Source: DATKXO01 sp035528995 (GTDB lineage: Bacteria; Planctomycetota; Phycisphaerae; UBA1845). From it: a stretch of DNA of 34,910 nucleotides. A model generated the notes under the pieces. It was not told the DNA's origin. It searched no databases and saw only the letters and a program-made list of their open reading frames with translations. Below are positions 25,408-32,408 of this stretch, one piece after another (position 1 is the stretch's first letter; the number at the start of each line of letters is the position of its first letter). The stretch lies in the NCBI GenBank assembly GCA_035528995.1, contig DATKXO010000255.1:1-34910 (forward strand), given 5' to 3'. Both the position numbers and the translations under genes were made by a program.

Positions 25408-25719
25408 TTACCAGCAATCCCAGAAGAAGAGCGGGTCGCAGTAGTCCTCTTCGTAGTAGTAGTCGTCGTAGTAGTAATCGTCGTAGTAGACCTCGTCGTA
25501 GGCGTAGTCCTCGACGATGATCACGTCGTCGTGGTAGCCGTAGGAAGGGCCACCGCCAAAGAAGGAGCCGCCGTTGTAGCCATGATCGTTGTCGATACGA
25601 TCGTAGAAGAGCGATCCGCCGCCCGGCCCGCCGTCACAAGTCGCGACCGTGCCCAGCGGCACCGCCCCAGCCAGAAGAGCCAGCGTCCAGGCCCGCCGAT
25701 TGGTCAGAAACCTCATCAT
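25408..25719 (-). CDS. Small exported Asp/Tyr-rich protein, 103 aa
   Basis: A 103-residue protein, not recognised as a named family. A Sec-type signal (MMRFLTNRRAWTLALLAGAV) ends near GTVATCD; a Gly-rich segment follows, then a striking C-terminal Asp/Tyr/Glu-rich part (DEVYYDDYYYDDYYYEEDY) closing with CDPLFFWDCW. AGGAGA lies 7 bases before the ATG at 25719. The AT-rich block upstream contains a plausible promoter (TTGCAC 25786-25781, TAAGAT 25762-25757). It is paralogous in its signal region to the adjacent 61-residue protein. The acidic-tyrosine tail suggests metal binding or surface adhesion, but that is conjecture. Confidence 0.65.
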   Translation of the reverse strand: MMRFLTNRRAWTLALLAGAVPLGTVATCDGGPGGGSLFYDRIDNDHGYNGGSFFGGGPSYGYHDDVIIVEDYAYDEVYYDDYYYDDYYYEEDYCDPLFFWDCW

Positions 25720-25744
25720 GGCTTCATCTCCTGTTTCGTTCCGA

Positions 25745-25855
25745 ACTCACCAAAATATCTTACCACATATATTTGACACTGTGCAACTAAATTGGTCAGT
25801 AAACTTCTCGGAAAATTTCTAACCACCTATTTTACAATACTTTATATTTCAACCG
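25745..25855. promoter_or_regulatory. AT-rich divergent promoter island
   Basis: An abrupt AT-rich block in an otherwise GC-rich sequence, between the minus-strand Asp/Tyr-rich gene and the plus-strand YbhB-like gene. Minus strand: TTGCAC (25786-25781), 18-base spacer, TAAGAT (25762-25757). Plus strand: a perfect TTGACA (25773-25778) without a good -10 at normal spacing, and TACAAT (25833-25838) without a good -35. The segment to 26016 holds no convincing gene. Confidence 0.4.
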
Positions 25856-26016
25856 CCATCTCGGTGGCGCACCATCGAAGCGGCTCAAGACCGGTCGGCC
25901 GGGCAAGACACGCGCTCTTGTCGTTCGGACGCACTTGCGGTCAAATGGGTGCGGCTGACGCGACTTGCCCTTTCAAACGGCCTGGACAACGGCCATCAGA
26001 TCGGAAGGAGTTCACG

Positions 26017-26652
26017 ATGGTGTCGTCTCGTCTACCGGTACGTCTGGCCATCGTAGTTGCCCTCGCGGCCCTGGTTGCCGGTTGCGAGCGCTCGACCTCC
26101 GAGCCGCAGAGTCAGTCGGAGCAGAAGCAGCGTCAGGTCGAACAGGATGGAACCGAACACGGAGCGACAGGAGAGTCCGCGATGACCTTGACCATTGAAA
26201 GCCCGGCCTTCGCACTGAACACGAAGATGCCGCAGCGTTTTACCGGCGACGGTGGCGACGCGTCACCGGCCCTGATCTGGTCCCGCGTGCCGGAGAATGC
26301 GAAAGAGCTGGCCCTGATCTGCGACGATCCCGACGCCCCGACGCCCCAGCCCTGGGTGCACTGGGTGATCTACAAGATTCCTCCGACTGCAAAGGGCCTG
26401 CCGGAGAACGTGGCCAAGACTGAGTCTCCGCCCGAGCCGGCCGGTGCCATGCAGGGCACGAACTCCTGGGGTCGCTTCGGCTACGGTGGCCCTGCTCCGC
26501 CCCGCGGCCCCGTGCACCATTACCATTTCAAGCTCTATGCCTTGGACGCCCCGCTGGACCTGAGCCCCGGGCGAGACAAGAAGCACCTGCTGGCCGCCAT
26601 GGAGGGCCACATCCTCGCCCAAGGCGAACTGGTCGGCACCTACCAGCGCTGA
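26017..26652 (+). CDS. YbhB/YbcL-type PEBP (Raf-kinase-inhibitor-like) lipoprotein
   Basis: A 211-residue predicted lipoprotein: leader ending ALVAGC (Cys24), a Gln/Glu-rich linker (about 28-55), then a phosphatidylethanolamine-binding-protein domain. Family motifs visible: SPAFALNTKMPQRFTGDGGD, ICDDPDAPTPQPWVHWVIYK with the anion-pocket Asp-Pro and His, NSWGRFGYGGPAPPRGPVH, and YHFKLYALDAPLDL. Bacterial members are periplasmic or cytosolic with unclear ligands, possibly small anions or lipids. GGAAGGAG (26003-26010) lies 6 bases before ATG 26017; a longer upstream frame is rejected. The leader is probably long, as the AT-rich promoter region is about 180 bases upstream. Confidence 0.88.
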   Translation: MVSSRLPVRLAIVVALAALVAGCERSTSEPQSQSEQKQRQVEQDGTEHGATGESAMTLTIESPAFALNTKMPQRFTGDGGDASPALIWSRVPENAKELALICDDPDAPTPQPWVHWVIYKIPPTAKGLPENVAKTESPPEPAGAMQGTNSWGRFGYGGPAPPRGPVHHYHFKLYALDAPLDLSPGRDKKHLLAAMEGHILAQGELVGTYQR

Positions 26653-26720
26653 CCGAGCGTCTCAATCGCCCGTTGGCCGCGCATCAGTCGAATGGAAATG
26701 CGCCACGCGGCCGCGCCTGC

Positions 26721-26850
26721 GGCTGGGTGGCATGGTCCACGCTTGCGTGGCTGGGTGGCATGGTCCACGCTTGCGTGGCCATGCGCATGGACTACTCTTT
26801 GGCTGGGTGGCATGGTCCACGCTTGCGTGGCCATGCTCATCGACTACTCT
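26721..26850 (+). repeat. REP-like palindrome, three tandem copies
   Basis: GGCTGGGTGGCATGGTCCAC followed by GCTTGCGTGG begins at 26721, 26749 and 26801. Copies 2 and 3 extend through CCATGC and a shared GACTACTCTT tail. Each folds as outer GCATGG/CCATGC and inner CCACG-CTTG-CGTGG. They stand directly before the start codon of the RAYT pseudogene at 26858, the usual place for repeats mobilised by such transposases. Confidence 0.8.
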
Positions 26851-26857
26851 TGGTCAA

Positions 26858-27463
26858 ATGCCCGATGAGCAGCGCAACCCAGCTGACCCCGCAGACAAGC
26901 GCAAGACCTGTCAGCGTGTCGATGCCGCAGGTCACGCTCATGCTCTGACGTTCACCTGCTTCGGCAATCGGCCCTTTCTGAGTTGAGACCGAACGCGCGG
27001 GTGGGTGGTCGATGCGATCGCACAAGCGCGGGAGCGGCATCGGTTTGATCTTTGGGCGTACGTCATCATGCCGGAACACGTGCACCTGCTGATCTACCCG
27101 ACGGAGGAGGACTACAGCATCAGCCGCATCCTCAGCAGCCTGAAGCAGCCGGTGTCCAAGCGGGCGATCCTGTACGTGCGCCGCCATGCGCCGGGCTTTC
27201 TTGCTCAGATGACCGATACGCAGCCAAGCGGCAAGACATCGTTGCGCTTCTGGCAGCGCGGAGGGGGGTATGATCGAAACCTGTGGTCACCGCGCTACGT
27301 CTGGGAGACGATCGAGTACATTCACTCGAATCCGGTTCGCCGGGGGTTGTGCGATTCGGAGACCGATTGGCCCTGGTCGAGCGCGGGCGTGTTCTTCGGC
27401 GCGTCCCATGCCCCGCTGGCCCTCGACCTGCAATCACTCCCGGATGATCGTCGGGGACGTTGA
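26858..27463 (+). pseudogene. REP-associated tyrosine transposase (RAYT), interrupted by in-frame TGA
   Basis: The frame from ATG 26858 would encode 201 residues typical of Y1 (IS200-like) RAYTs: KRKTCQRVDAAGHAHALTFT near the N-terminus, FGNRPFLS, then a TGA at codon 43 (26984-26986) and DRTRGWVVDAIAQARERH in the same frame. The HUH motif is MPEHVHLLIY (His74, His76) and the probable nucleophile is Tyr154 in YIHSNPVRRGL; DWPWSS follows near the end. Family members usually have FLS-x-DRTR with a charged residue at x, so a CGA-to-TGA change is the simplest explanation. A restart at GTG 27005 is possible but has no ribosome site and would drop the N-terminal strand. REP-like palindromes flank both sides. 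Confidence 0.82.
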
Positions 27464-27495
27464 CGATGGCAGCGGGTACGCGATCGTCGCCCTTC

Positions 27496-27536
27496 AGCAT
27501 GGCCACATCCCGACACGTCGGGACGAACCATGCCAC
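27496..27536 (-). repeat. REP-like palindrome downstream of RAYT, different inner stem
   Basis: Read on the minus strand it begins GTGGCATGGT and ends GGCCATGCT, the same outer arms as the left copies. Its inner stem is TCCCGAC/GTCGGGA instead of CCACG/CGTGG. It begins 33 bases after the RAYT stop and 13 bases before the stop codon of the next gene on the minus strand. Together with the left repeats it brackets the transposase gene. Confidence 0.7.
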
Positions 27537-27548
27537 GTGTCACCTTCC

Positions 27549-28310
27549 TCACTCGCCGTTCGACGACGGTTGCGGAGGTGGTGGGCTGCTCGGTGACGGC
27601 CCGTTCGTCGGCTGCTGTGGGGGCGTGCTCGGCGGCGCAGGCGTAGGTACCCGATCCACCGGCCCCAACGGGGGCGGCGTACCCGCTCGATCATCCTGGG
27701 CCGGAGAGACCGCCCTTTCCACTGGGCCCATCGATGGCCCGCGACTGCCCGAGATGGTCGCGCCGTGGGGCGTCACCTTGACGGGGTCGTCATTCTCCAA
27801 CTTGTCGTTCATTCCGATTCCCTTCGCATTTACGCTTCCATACGTGAACCACATTAGTAGAAGAAGACCCGCGAGAAAAGTCAGGAGGCTGAGGGCGTTG
27901 AGCCAGGGAATTACCTTGGGCAGCCTTCGCTTCCGCTGCTTAGCCCGAACGCGGGCCCAGTAATTGTCGCCACCTTCCGCTGCCTGTTCATCAAGCACGT
28001 CGCGAAATCGGGCAAATGAGATCGGGGCCAGAAAGAGGCCGGCTACACTCGTGCCAATGGCCAGTCCCAGGAATACCCAAGCCCATACCAGGCAGGGGGC
28101 CCCCGTGATTGGGTTGTCGCCCACGATGTCCTTCAGGAATGCGAGCGATAACGCGATTGCGCCGCCGGAGAGCGTTACGACGTACTTGTCGTAGGTCTTG
28201 CCGTATTCCTGTTCCGAGTCAGTCAGTCGATTCCGCTCGTCGCGGTAGGTCGCGTAGACATCCGTTGACATCACGCCGTAGCGCGGCGGTTTCGGCGTCG
28301 GCTCACTCAT
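27549..28310 (-). CDS. Three-helix membrane protein with Pro/Ser-rich tail
   Basis: A 253-residue protein not assigned to a named family. The N-terminal 42 residues are polar (MSTDVYATYRDERNRLTDSE), followed by helices at about 43-63 (VVTLSGGAIALSLAFL), 74-96 (VWAWVFLGLAIGTSVAGLFL) and 136-156 (NALSLLTFLAGLLLLMWF). A Lys/Arg-rich loop (RAKQRKRRLPK) between helices 2 and 3 should be cytoplasmic. The last 60 residues are Pro/Ser/Thr-rich and disordered. No Shine-Dalgarno site is clear before ATG 28310; an internal ATG (residue 14) is an alternative. It converges on the RAYT pseudogene, and its function is unknown. Confidence 0.65.
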   Translation of the reverse strand: MSEPTPKPPRYGVMSTDVYATYRDERNRLTDSEQEYGKTYDKYVVTLSGGAIALSLAFLKDIVGDNPITGAPCLVWAWVFLGLAIGTSVAGLFLAPISFARFRDVLDEQAAEGGDNYWARVRAKQRKRRLPKVIPWLNALSLLTFLAGLLLLMWFTYGSVNAKGIGMNDKLENDDPVKVTPHGATISGSRGPSMGPVERAVSPAQDDRAGTPPPLGPVDRVPTPAPPSTPPQQPTNGPSPSSPPPPQPSSNGE

Positions 28311-28611
28311 CAACTAGCGCCGTAAGGGGTTTGAACATCCCATCAGCCCGAGGCGCGCCGGTGGCCCATGTCCCAAACGAGCTGACCCACGCGTCCCCAT
28401 CGTTGTCCGCACGCCCACGTTCCAACACGTCGAAATGGACCATCCCACCCATCATTCGCTTCGCTCGGCGCAGTGGGAGTGTCCCTCATCGTTCGCGCGG
28501 CGAAGAGCGGGAGATGGGCTCGCCCAAGGTTTGAGGCCGGCCCGCGCCGCCGCCCCTTTTGCTTCGGGGAGGACAGGGCACTCATGCGATGCGACTGCCA
28601 AGCCGCGCCAG
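28311..28611. other. Gene-free stretch
   Basis: About 300 bases between two minus-strand genes. Short frames exist on both strands but none has a ribosome site, signal or family-like sequence. No strong promoter or terminator was recognised. Confidence 0.5.
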
Positions 28612-28926
28612 TCAGTTTGTGGAGGGCTTAGCCGATGAGCCTCCCAGCGCTGCAGTGGGTACTCCATTCTCTCCAGCCAGACCGTTGTTGAACTTCGGGC
28701 CGGTAAAGCGCCGCCCGAGCCTCGGCAGCCCCCCGGTGCGCTTCTTGTCCTTGCGCACCCGCATGAGTTCGTCCCTTACGTGCGCCGTATCGTACGACGT
28801 CGCTGCGCGTCGATTGAACTCGCGCGCGAAGGCCTCGGAGAACTCGGGGTTGCCAATGAGCCGATCCGATGGCAGGTCGTTCTCCTTGTACAGCTCCTTG
28901 AGGAGACGGACTTCGCCTTTCTGCAT
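28612..28926 (-). CDS. Small hypothetical protein, 104 aa
   Basis: A 104-residue basic protein, not recognised with certainty. The first 75 residues look helical and DNA-binding-like (GEVRLLKELYKENDLPSDRL, SEAFAREFNRRA, HVRDELMRVRKDKKRTGGLP), reminiscent of a widespread small family with a helix-LPxDxL-helix pattern and a final Arg/Lys-rich RxxGxLP segment, whose function I do not know. The last 25 residues are Gly/Ser/Asn-rich. AGGAG lies 6 bases before ATG 28926, so the start is well supported. It follows a strongly structured intergenic segment. Confidence 0.6.
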   Translation of the reverse strand: MQKGEVRLLKELYKENDLPSDRLIGNPEFSEAFAREFNRRAATSYDTAHVRDELMRVRKDKKRTGGLPRLGRRFTGPKFNNGLAGENGVPTAALGGSSAKPSTN

Positions 28927-28959
28927 GTCAACTCCTGATCTCCCCTCGCCCTTGATTCC

Positions 28960-29063
28960 AGCATTGACACATGCTAGAAAAGGGCAAGGTCGAGGGGCGC
29001 GAACCCTTGACTAGCATCACTCAGGGCCGCATCCTGCGAGGCCAAATCGACGGGATGCGGTCC
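28960..29063 (-). other. Structured intergenic element: tandem long hairpins with an alternative pairing
   Basis: Hairpin 1: GGGCCGCATCC (29024-29034) pairs with GGATGCGGTCC (29053-29063), 11 pairs including one G-T, loop 18. Hairpin 2: ATGCTAG (28971-28977) with CTAGCAT (29011-29017), a 2x2 internal loop, then AAGGG (28980-28984) with CCCTT (29004-29008). ATGCT (28971-28975) can instead pair with AGCAT (28960-28964), so hairpin 2 and this short stem exclude each other. It lies between two minus-strand genes, immediately after the stop of the upstream one. Confidence 0.5.
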
Positions 29064-29064
29064 C

Positions 29065-29436
29065 CTATTGCTTTCCGAGGGGCTTTGCCAGTTCGAAAAC
29101 GAGCAAATCGCCTTCCTTCGCCAGCGCGTATCGCCTGGATTTGGAATAATCAATGCCGTACCTATCCAGAAATGCTTTTGCGCCGACATAGGTGTTCTGC
29201 GGGTTGTTGCTGAATCGGATTACGCCAGCTTCGTTCGAATCGTCCGTGAGCAGGATGCCGACAGCGCGGTTCTCCTCGTCGTAGAACAAAACAGCAAACC
29301 GCCGCTTCTGAAGTCCAAATTGATTTCTCGCTCCATCATTGAAACCAAGCTGCCCATTCTGTCTGATGGTGACGCGCGCAGAGAAACTCTTCTCTGGTTC
29401 CGTGAATCTCGCAAAGGCGAATTTGCCAGTTCTCAT
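29065..29436 (-). CDS. Small hypothetical protein, 123 aa
   Basis: A 123-residue soluble protein resembling, by pattern, a widespread uncharacterised family found near mobile elements: an N-terminal strand (KSFSARVTIRQNGQLGFNDG), a short helix, FAVLFYDEENRAVGILLTDD, then VGAKAFLDRYGIDYSKSRRY and a final strand LLVFELAKP. The fold recalls small swapped-hairpin proteins, but no DNA-binding evidence is present. Base composition here is visibly less GC-rich than in the core genes, fitting horizontal acquisition. No ribosome site precedes ATG 29436; a near-consensus promoter ends 10 bases before the ATG, suggesting a leaderless transcript. Confidence 0.65.
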   Translation of the reverse strand: MRTGKFAFARFTEPEKSFSARVTIRQNGQLGFNDGARNQFGLQKRRFAVLFYDEENRAVGILLTDDSNEAGVIRFSNNPQNTYVGAKAFLDRYGIDYSKSRRYALAKEGDLLVFELAKPLGKQ

Positions 29437-29445
29437 CTCGTTTCT

Positions 29446-29473
29446 ATTGTACGCCTATCCTGTTTGATGTCAA
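29446..29473 (-). promoter_or_regulatory. Near-consensus promoter giving a leaderless or very short leader
   Basis: On the minus strand a perfect TTGACA (29473-29468), 16-base spacer, and TACAAT (29451-29446). The expected start near 29439-29440 is only three or four bases before ATG 29436. The hexamers are among the best in the window. Confidence 0.7.
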
Positions 29474-29617
29474 GTCCACATTCAGCTCTTTCTGATTTCC
29501 ATCAGTGTTTTTAGGATATCCTGCATGATTCTCGCGAAGGTTTCGCATAATCCTGCGGCCTTCCACAGCGGCATCGCTGACGGACGCTGCGCGCCCATCC
29601 GGTCGGTTCCAAACATC

Positions 29618-29638
29618 GCACCGGATACAACTCGGTGC
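29618..29638 (-). terminator. Hairpin just downstream of dnaK
   Basis: GCACCG (29618-29623) and CGGTGC (29633-29638) form a perfect stem with a nine-base loop, 7 bases past the dnaK stop at 29645. Only a short GTTT follows on the minus strand, so it is a weak terminator or a 3-prime stabiliser. Confidence 0.4.
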
Positions 29639-29644
29639 CACACT

Positions 29645-31621
29645 CTACTTACTCTCCTTCACCTCGAAGTCGGCGTCGATTACGTCGTCGCCCTTGGGGG
29701 GCTGGTCGGCTGAGCCGCCTTCTTGGCCCTCATCGGACGGCGCGCCTGCACCGGGCGCGGCGCCTGGGCCCGCGGCTCCCGGGCCGGGCGCTCCCGCTTG
29801 GGCGGCGGCCTGCTTGGCGGCTTCCTCGTAAATGATCTTGCCGATCGTCTGCGACGCCTCGGTCAGGGCCTCGGTGGCCTTCTTGATCGCGTCGGCGTCG
29901 TCACCCTTGGCTACCTCGCGCAGGTGCGAGACGGCCTGCTCGACCCGGCCACGCTCGTCGGCCGGTATCTTCTCGCCGTGCTCCTTGAGCTGCTTCTCGG
30001 TCTCGTGGGCCAGGTGCTCGGCCGTGTTGCGGGCATCGACCAGCTCGACCCGCTTGGTATCGTCGGCGGCGTGCTCGGCCGCCTCGCGCTTCATCCGCTC
30101 GATCTCTTCCTTGTCCAGCCCGGAACTGCCCTCGATGCGGATGGACTGCTCCTTGCCGGTGGCCTTGTCTTTGGCGTTGACGTTCAGGATCCCGTTGGCG
30201 TCGATGTCGAAGGTGACCTCGATCTGCGGCATGCCGCGCGGTGCCGGCGGGATGCCGGCCAGATTGAACCGGCCCAGCGTGCGGTTGCTCGCGGCCAACG
30301 GGCGGTTGCCCTGCAGCACGTGGATGGTCACCTCGGTCTGCCCGTCGTCGGCCGTCGAGAAGGTCTCGGTCTTGGCGGTGGGGATGGTGGTATTGGCCTG
30401 GATCAGCGGGGTCATCTTGCCGCCCAGCGTCTCGACGCCGAGTGTCAGCGGCGTGACATCGAGCAGGGCCATCTCCTTCAGGTCGCCGGACAGCACCCCG
30501 CCCTGAATGGCGGCGCCGACGGCCACCACCTCGTCGGGGTTGATGCTCCTGTTGGGTTCCTTGCCGAAGATCTCCTTGGCCAGTTTCTGGACGGCCGGCA
30601 TCCGCGTCGAGCCGCCGACCAGCACGACCTCGTCGATGTCGGAGGGCGAGAAGTTGGCGGCCCGCAGCGTCTCCAGGACCGGCCCGCGGCAGCGTTCGGT
30701 CAGCGGCTCGCTGAGCTGCTCGAACTTGGTGCGAGTGATGCTCACCTGCAGGTGCTTGGGCCCCTCGTGGCTGGCGGTGATGAACGGCAGGTTGATCGTG
30801 GTTTCCATCGTGGTGGAGAGTTCGCACTTGGCCTTCTCGCATGCCTCCTTGAGGCGCTGCAGGGCCATCGGGTCCTTTTTCAGGTCGATGCCCTCCTTCT
30901 TGCGGAACTCCTCGGCCACGAATTTGATCAGCTCCTCGTCGTAGTCGTCGCCGCCGAGGTGCCCGTCGCCGCTGGTGCTCTTGACCTCGAACGTGCCGAT
31001 CTCCGGGTCGATCTCGAGAATGGAGATGTCGAACGTCCCGCCGCCGAGGTCGAACACCGCAATACGCTCTTCCTTTTTCTTGTCCAGCCCGTAGGCCAGT
31101 GCGGCCGCGGTCGGCTCGTTGATGATCCGCTCGACCTTCAGCCCGGCGATCTCGCCCGCTTCCTTGGTGGCCTTACGCTGGGAGTCGTTGAAGTAGGCCG
31201 GAACGGTGATCACCGCCCGCTCGACCTTCTCGCCCAGGTAATCCTCCGCGGTCTTCTTGAGGTCCTGCAGAACCATGGCCGAGATCTGCGGCGGGGCGTA
31301 GGTCTTGCCCCGGGCATCGACCTTGACCAACTCCTCCGGCCCGCCCACCACCTTGTAGGGCACCAGCTTCTCCTCGGAGCTGACCTCGTTATGTCGCCGA
31401 CCCATGAACCGCTTGATCGAGAAGATCGTGTTCTGCGGGTTGGTCACCTGCTGGTTGCGCGCGATCTGGCCGACCAGCCGGTCGCCCTTGTCGGTGATGG
31501 CCACCACCGATGGCGTCAGGCGGGACCCCTGGGCATTAGTCAGCACCTTGGGCGTGTCCCCCTCCATGACCGCCACGCACGAGTTGGTGGTTCCCAGGTC
31601 GATTCCGATGATCTTGGACAT
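29645..31621 (-). CDS. dnaK: Chaperone DnaK (Hsp70)
   Basis: A 658-residue Hsp70. The nucleotide-binding domain shows GIDLGTTNSCVAVMEG, VPAYFNDSQRKATKEAG, NEPTAAALAYGLDKK, FDLGGGTFDISILE and VGGSTRMPAVQKL. The interdomain linker and substrate-binding domain follow (DVTPLTLGVETLGGKM), then the helical lid. The C-terminal tail is Gly/Ala/Pro-rich and ends DDVIDADFEVKE, the usual conserved terminus. Folds and protects nascent and stressed proteins with DnaJ and GrpE, neither of which is in this window, so the gene is not in the common grpE-dnaK-dnaJ order here. AAGGAG lies about 10 bases before ATG 31621. No CIRCE element is seen upstream; a sigma-54-like sequence is. Confidence 0.97.
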   Translation of the reverse strand: MSKIIGIDLGTTNSCVAVMEGDTPKVLTNAQGSRLTPSVVAITDKGDRLVGQIARNQQVTNPQNTIFSIKRFMGRRHNEVSSEEKLVPYKVVGGPEELVKVDARGKTYAPPQISAMVLQDLKKTAEDYLGEKVERAVITVPAYFNDSQRKATKEAGEIAGLKVERIINEPTAAALAYGLDKKKEERIAVFDLGGGTFDISILEIDPEIGTFEVKSTSGDGHLGGDDYDEELIKFVAEEFRKKEGIDLKKDPMALQRLKEACEKAKCELSTTMETTINLPFITASHEGPKHLQVSITRTKFEQLSEPLTERCRGPVLETLRAANFSPSDIDEVVLVGGSTRMPAVQKLAKEIFGKEPNRSINPDEVVAVGAAIQGGVLSGDLKEMALLDVTPLTLGVETLGGKMTPLIQANTTIPTAKTETFSTADDGQTEVTIHVLQGNRPLAASNRTLGRFNLAGIPPAPRGMPQIEVTFDIDANGILNVNAKDKATGKEQSIRIEGSSGLDKEEIERMKREAAEHAADDTKRVELVDARNTAEHLAHETEKQLKEHGEKIPADERGRVEQAVSHLREVAKGDDADAIKKATEALTEASQTIGKIIYEEAAKQAAAQAGAPGPGAAGPGAAPGAGAPSDEGQEGGSADQPPKGDDVIDADFEVKESK

Positions 31622-31688
31622 CCTCGATTCTCCTTGGCATGGGGTCGTGCCCGGACCACTCGGCGCACCGTCCCCTCTGCCGGCTCAT

Positions 31689-31704
31689 TGCACGGCCGGT
31701 GCCA
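31689..31704 (-). promoter_or_regulatory. Sigma-54-like -24/-12 sequence upstream of dnaK
   Basis: On the minus strand the 16 bases are TGGCACCGGCCGTGCA, matching TGGCACGNNNNTTGCA except at two positions, with the GG and GC pairs ten bases apart as required. It sits 68 bases upstream of the dnaK ATG. The inner GCAC/GTGC palindrome means it could equally be a protein site or a chance GC-rich match. Confidence 0.3.
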
Positions 31705-31900
31705 CACTTGCCCCGCGGGCGGAAAACGCGTAAAATCATTTCAAAGAATAGGTTGAGATCGGCAGCCCCTCGGTCAGAACGGCAGCAACTGCCATCCTGA
31801 CAGGCCGCCCCGCTGCGAAAATGGCACCTGATCCACTTGGGAGGGACCGGGGCAAGGTTTTTGTTGCCCGCCGAATCGCCAACCGATAGAGTAGTGGAAC

Positions 31901-32380
31901 ATGTCGCTCGAACCGTTCGGAACCGCCGAAGCCCACGATTCGCCGACGGTCCGGCAACTCTCGGTCTTCATCGAGAACCGGGTCGGCCAATTGCTGCAGT
32001 TGACCCGTCTGCTCGAGGAAACCGACATCCACATTCTGGGCATCTCCGTGGTCAACTCCTTGGATTGCGCCGTAATCCGCATGATCGTGGACGACCCGGA
32101 CGAGGCCCACAGGCGGTTCAGTGACAGCGGCTTCGCCGTCAGCGAGACCGAGCTACTAGTGGTGAGCCTCCCTCCCGGCAAACGGGCCCTCTTGGGAACC
32201 TGGACGGCCTTGATGGCCGGGGAGGTCAACGTCAACTACACCTACCCCCTGCTGGTGCGTCCGCAGGGACGACCGGCCATCGCCCTGCAGGCCGACAACC
32301 CAGACATGGCGGCTAACGTGTTGCGATCCAAGAAGTACGACGTGCTGGGCCAGTCCGACCTGCTTTCCCACTACGACTAG
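31901..32380 (+). CDS. ACT-domain protein (tandem ACT repeats)
   Basis: A 159-residue protein with two ACT-like modules: residues about 17-85 (RQLSVFIENRVGQLLQLTRL, ETDIHILGISVVNSLDCAVIRMIVDD) and about 88-155 (LLVVSLPP, MAGEVNVNYTYPLLV, AIALQADNPDMAANVL). ACT modules bind amino acids and usually regulate metabolic enzymes; stand-alone tandem ACT proteins are common, with unknown targets. ATG 31901 is preceded only by a weak GTGGA ribosome site. It is divergent from dnaK across a 279-base gap that contains a small GGGCAA/TTGCCC hairpin (31850-31869), and convergent with the NeuC gene. Confidence 0.85.
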   Translation: MSLEPFGTAEAHDSPTVRQLSVFIENRVGQLLQLTRLLEETDIHILGISVVNSLDCAVIRMIVDDPDEAHRRFSDSGFAVSETELLVVSLPPGKRALLGTWTALMAGEVNVNYTYPLLVRPQGRPAIALQADNPDMAANVLRSKKYDVLGQSDLLSHYD

Positions 32381-32408
32381 GACCTCCAAGACCTGCCGTG
32401 CACGCCTG

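Noticed and set aside
25102..25776. Plus-strand frame with long valine runs across the small exported-protein genes
   Set aside because: The valine runs are the complement of the Asp/Tyr codons; the minus-strand genes have signals and ribosome sites.
25792..26016. N-terminal extension of the YbhB-like protein
   Set aside because: A strong ribosome site and a lipoprotein signal begin at 26017; the upstream part contains promoter-like AT-rich DNA.
26721..26850. CRISPR-like repeats
   Set aside because: The copies are palindromic, irregularly spaced (28 and 52 bases), without unique spacers, and lie beside a RAYT gene.
26837..26941. Minus-strand 34-codon frame with one hydrophobic helix, a possible small membrane protein
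   Set aside because: It is antisense to the conserved N-terminus of the RAYT and ends inside a REP repeat; its ribosome site spacing is poor.
28985..29070. Possible tRNA on the minus strand, from a T-arm-like GGGTTCGCGCCCC
   Set aside because: No matching 5-prime acceptor strand, D-arm or anticodon arm could be built; the region folds better as two simple hairpins.
29492..29512. Small CTGAT/ATCAG hairpin followed by TTTTT on the plus strand
   Set aside because: A five-base stem with no plus-strand gene upstream; probably chance in a locally AT-rich segment.
31622..31760. CIRCE or sigma-32 heat-shock promoter before dnaK
   Set aside because: No TTAGCACTC-N9-GAGTGCTAA or CCCCAT-type -10 was found; only a partial TTGAAA is present.
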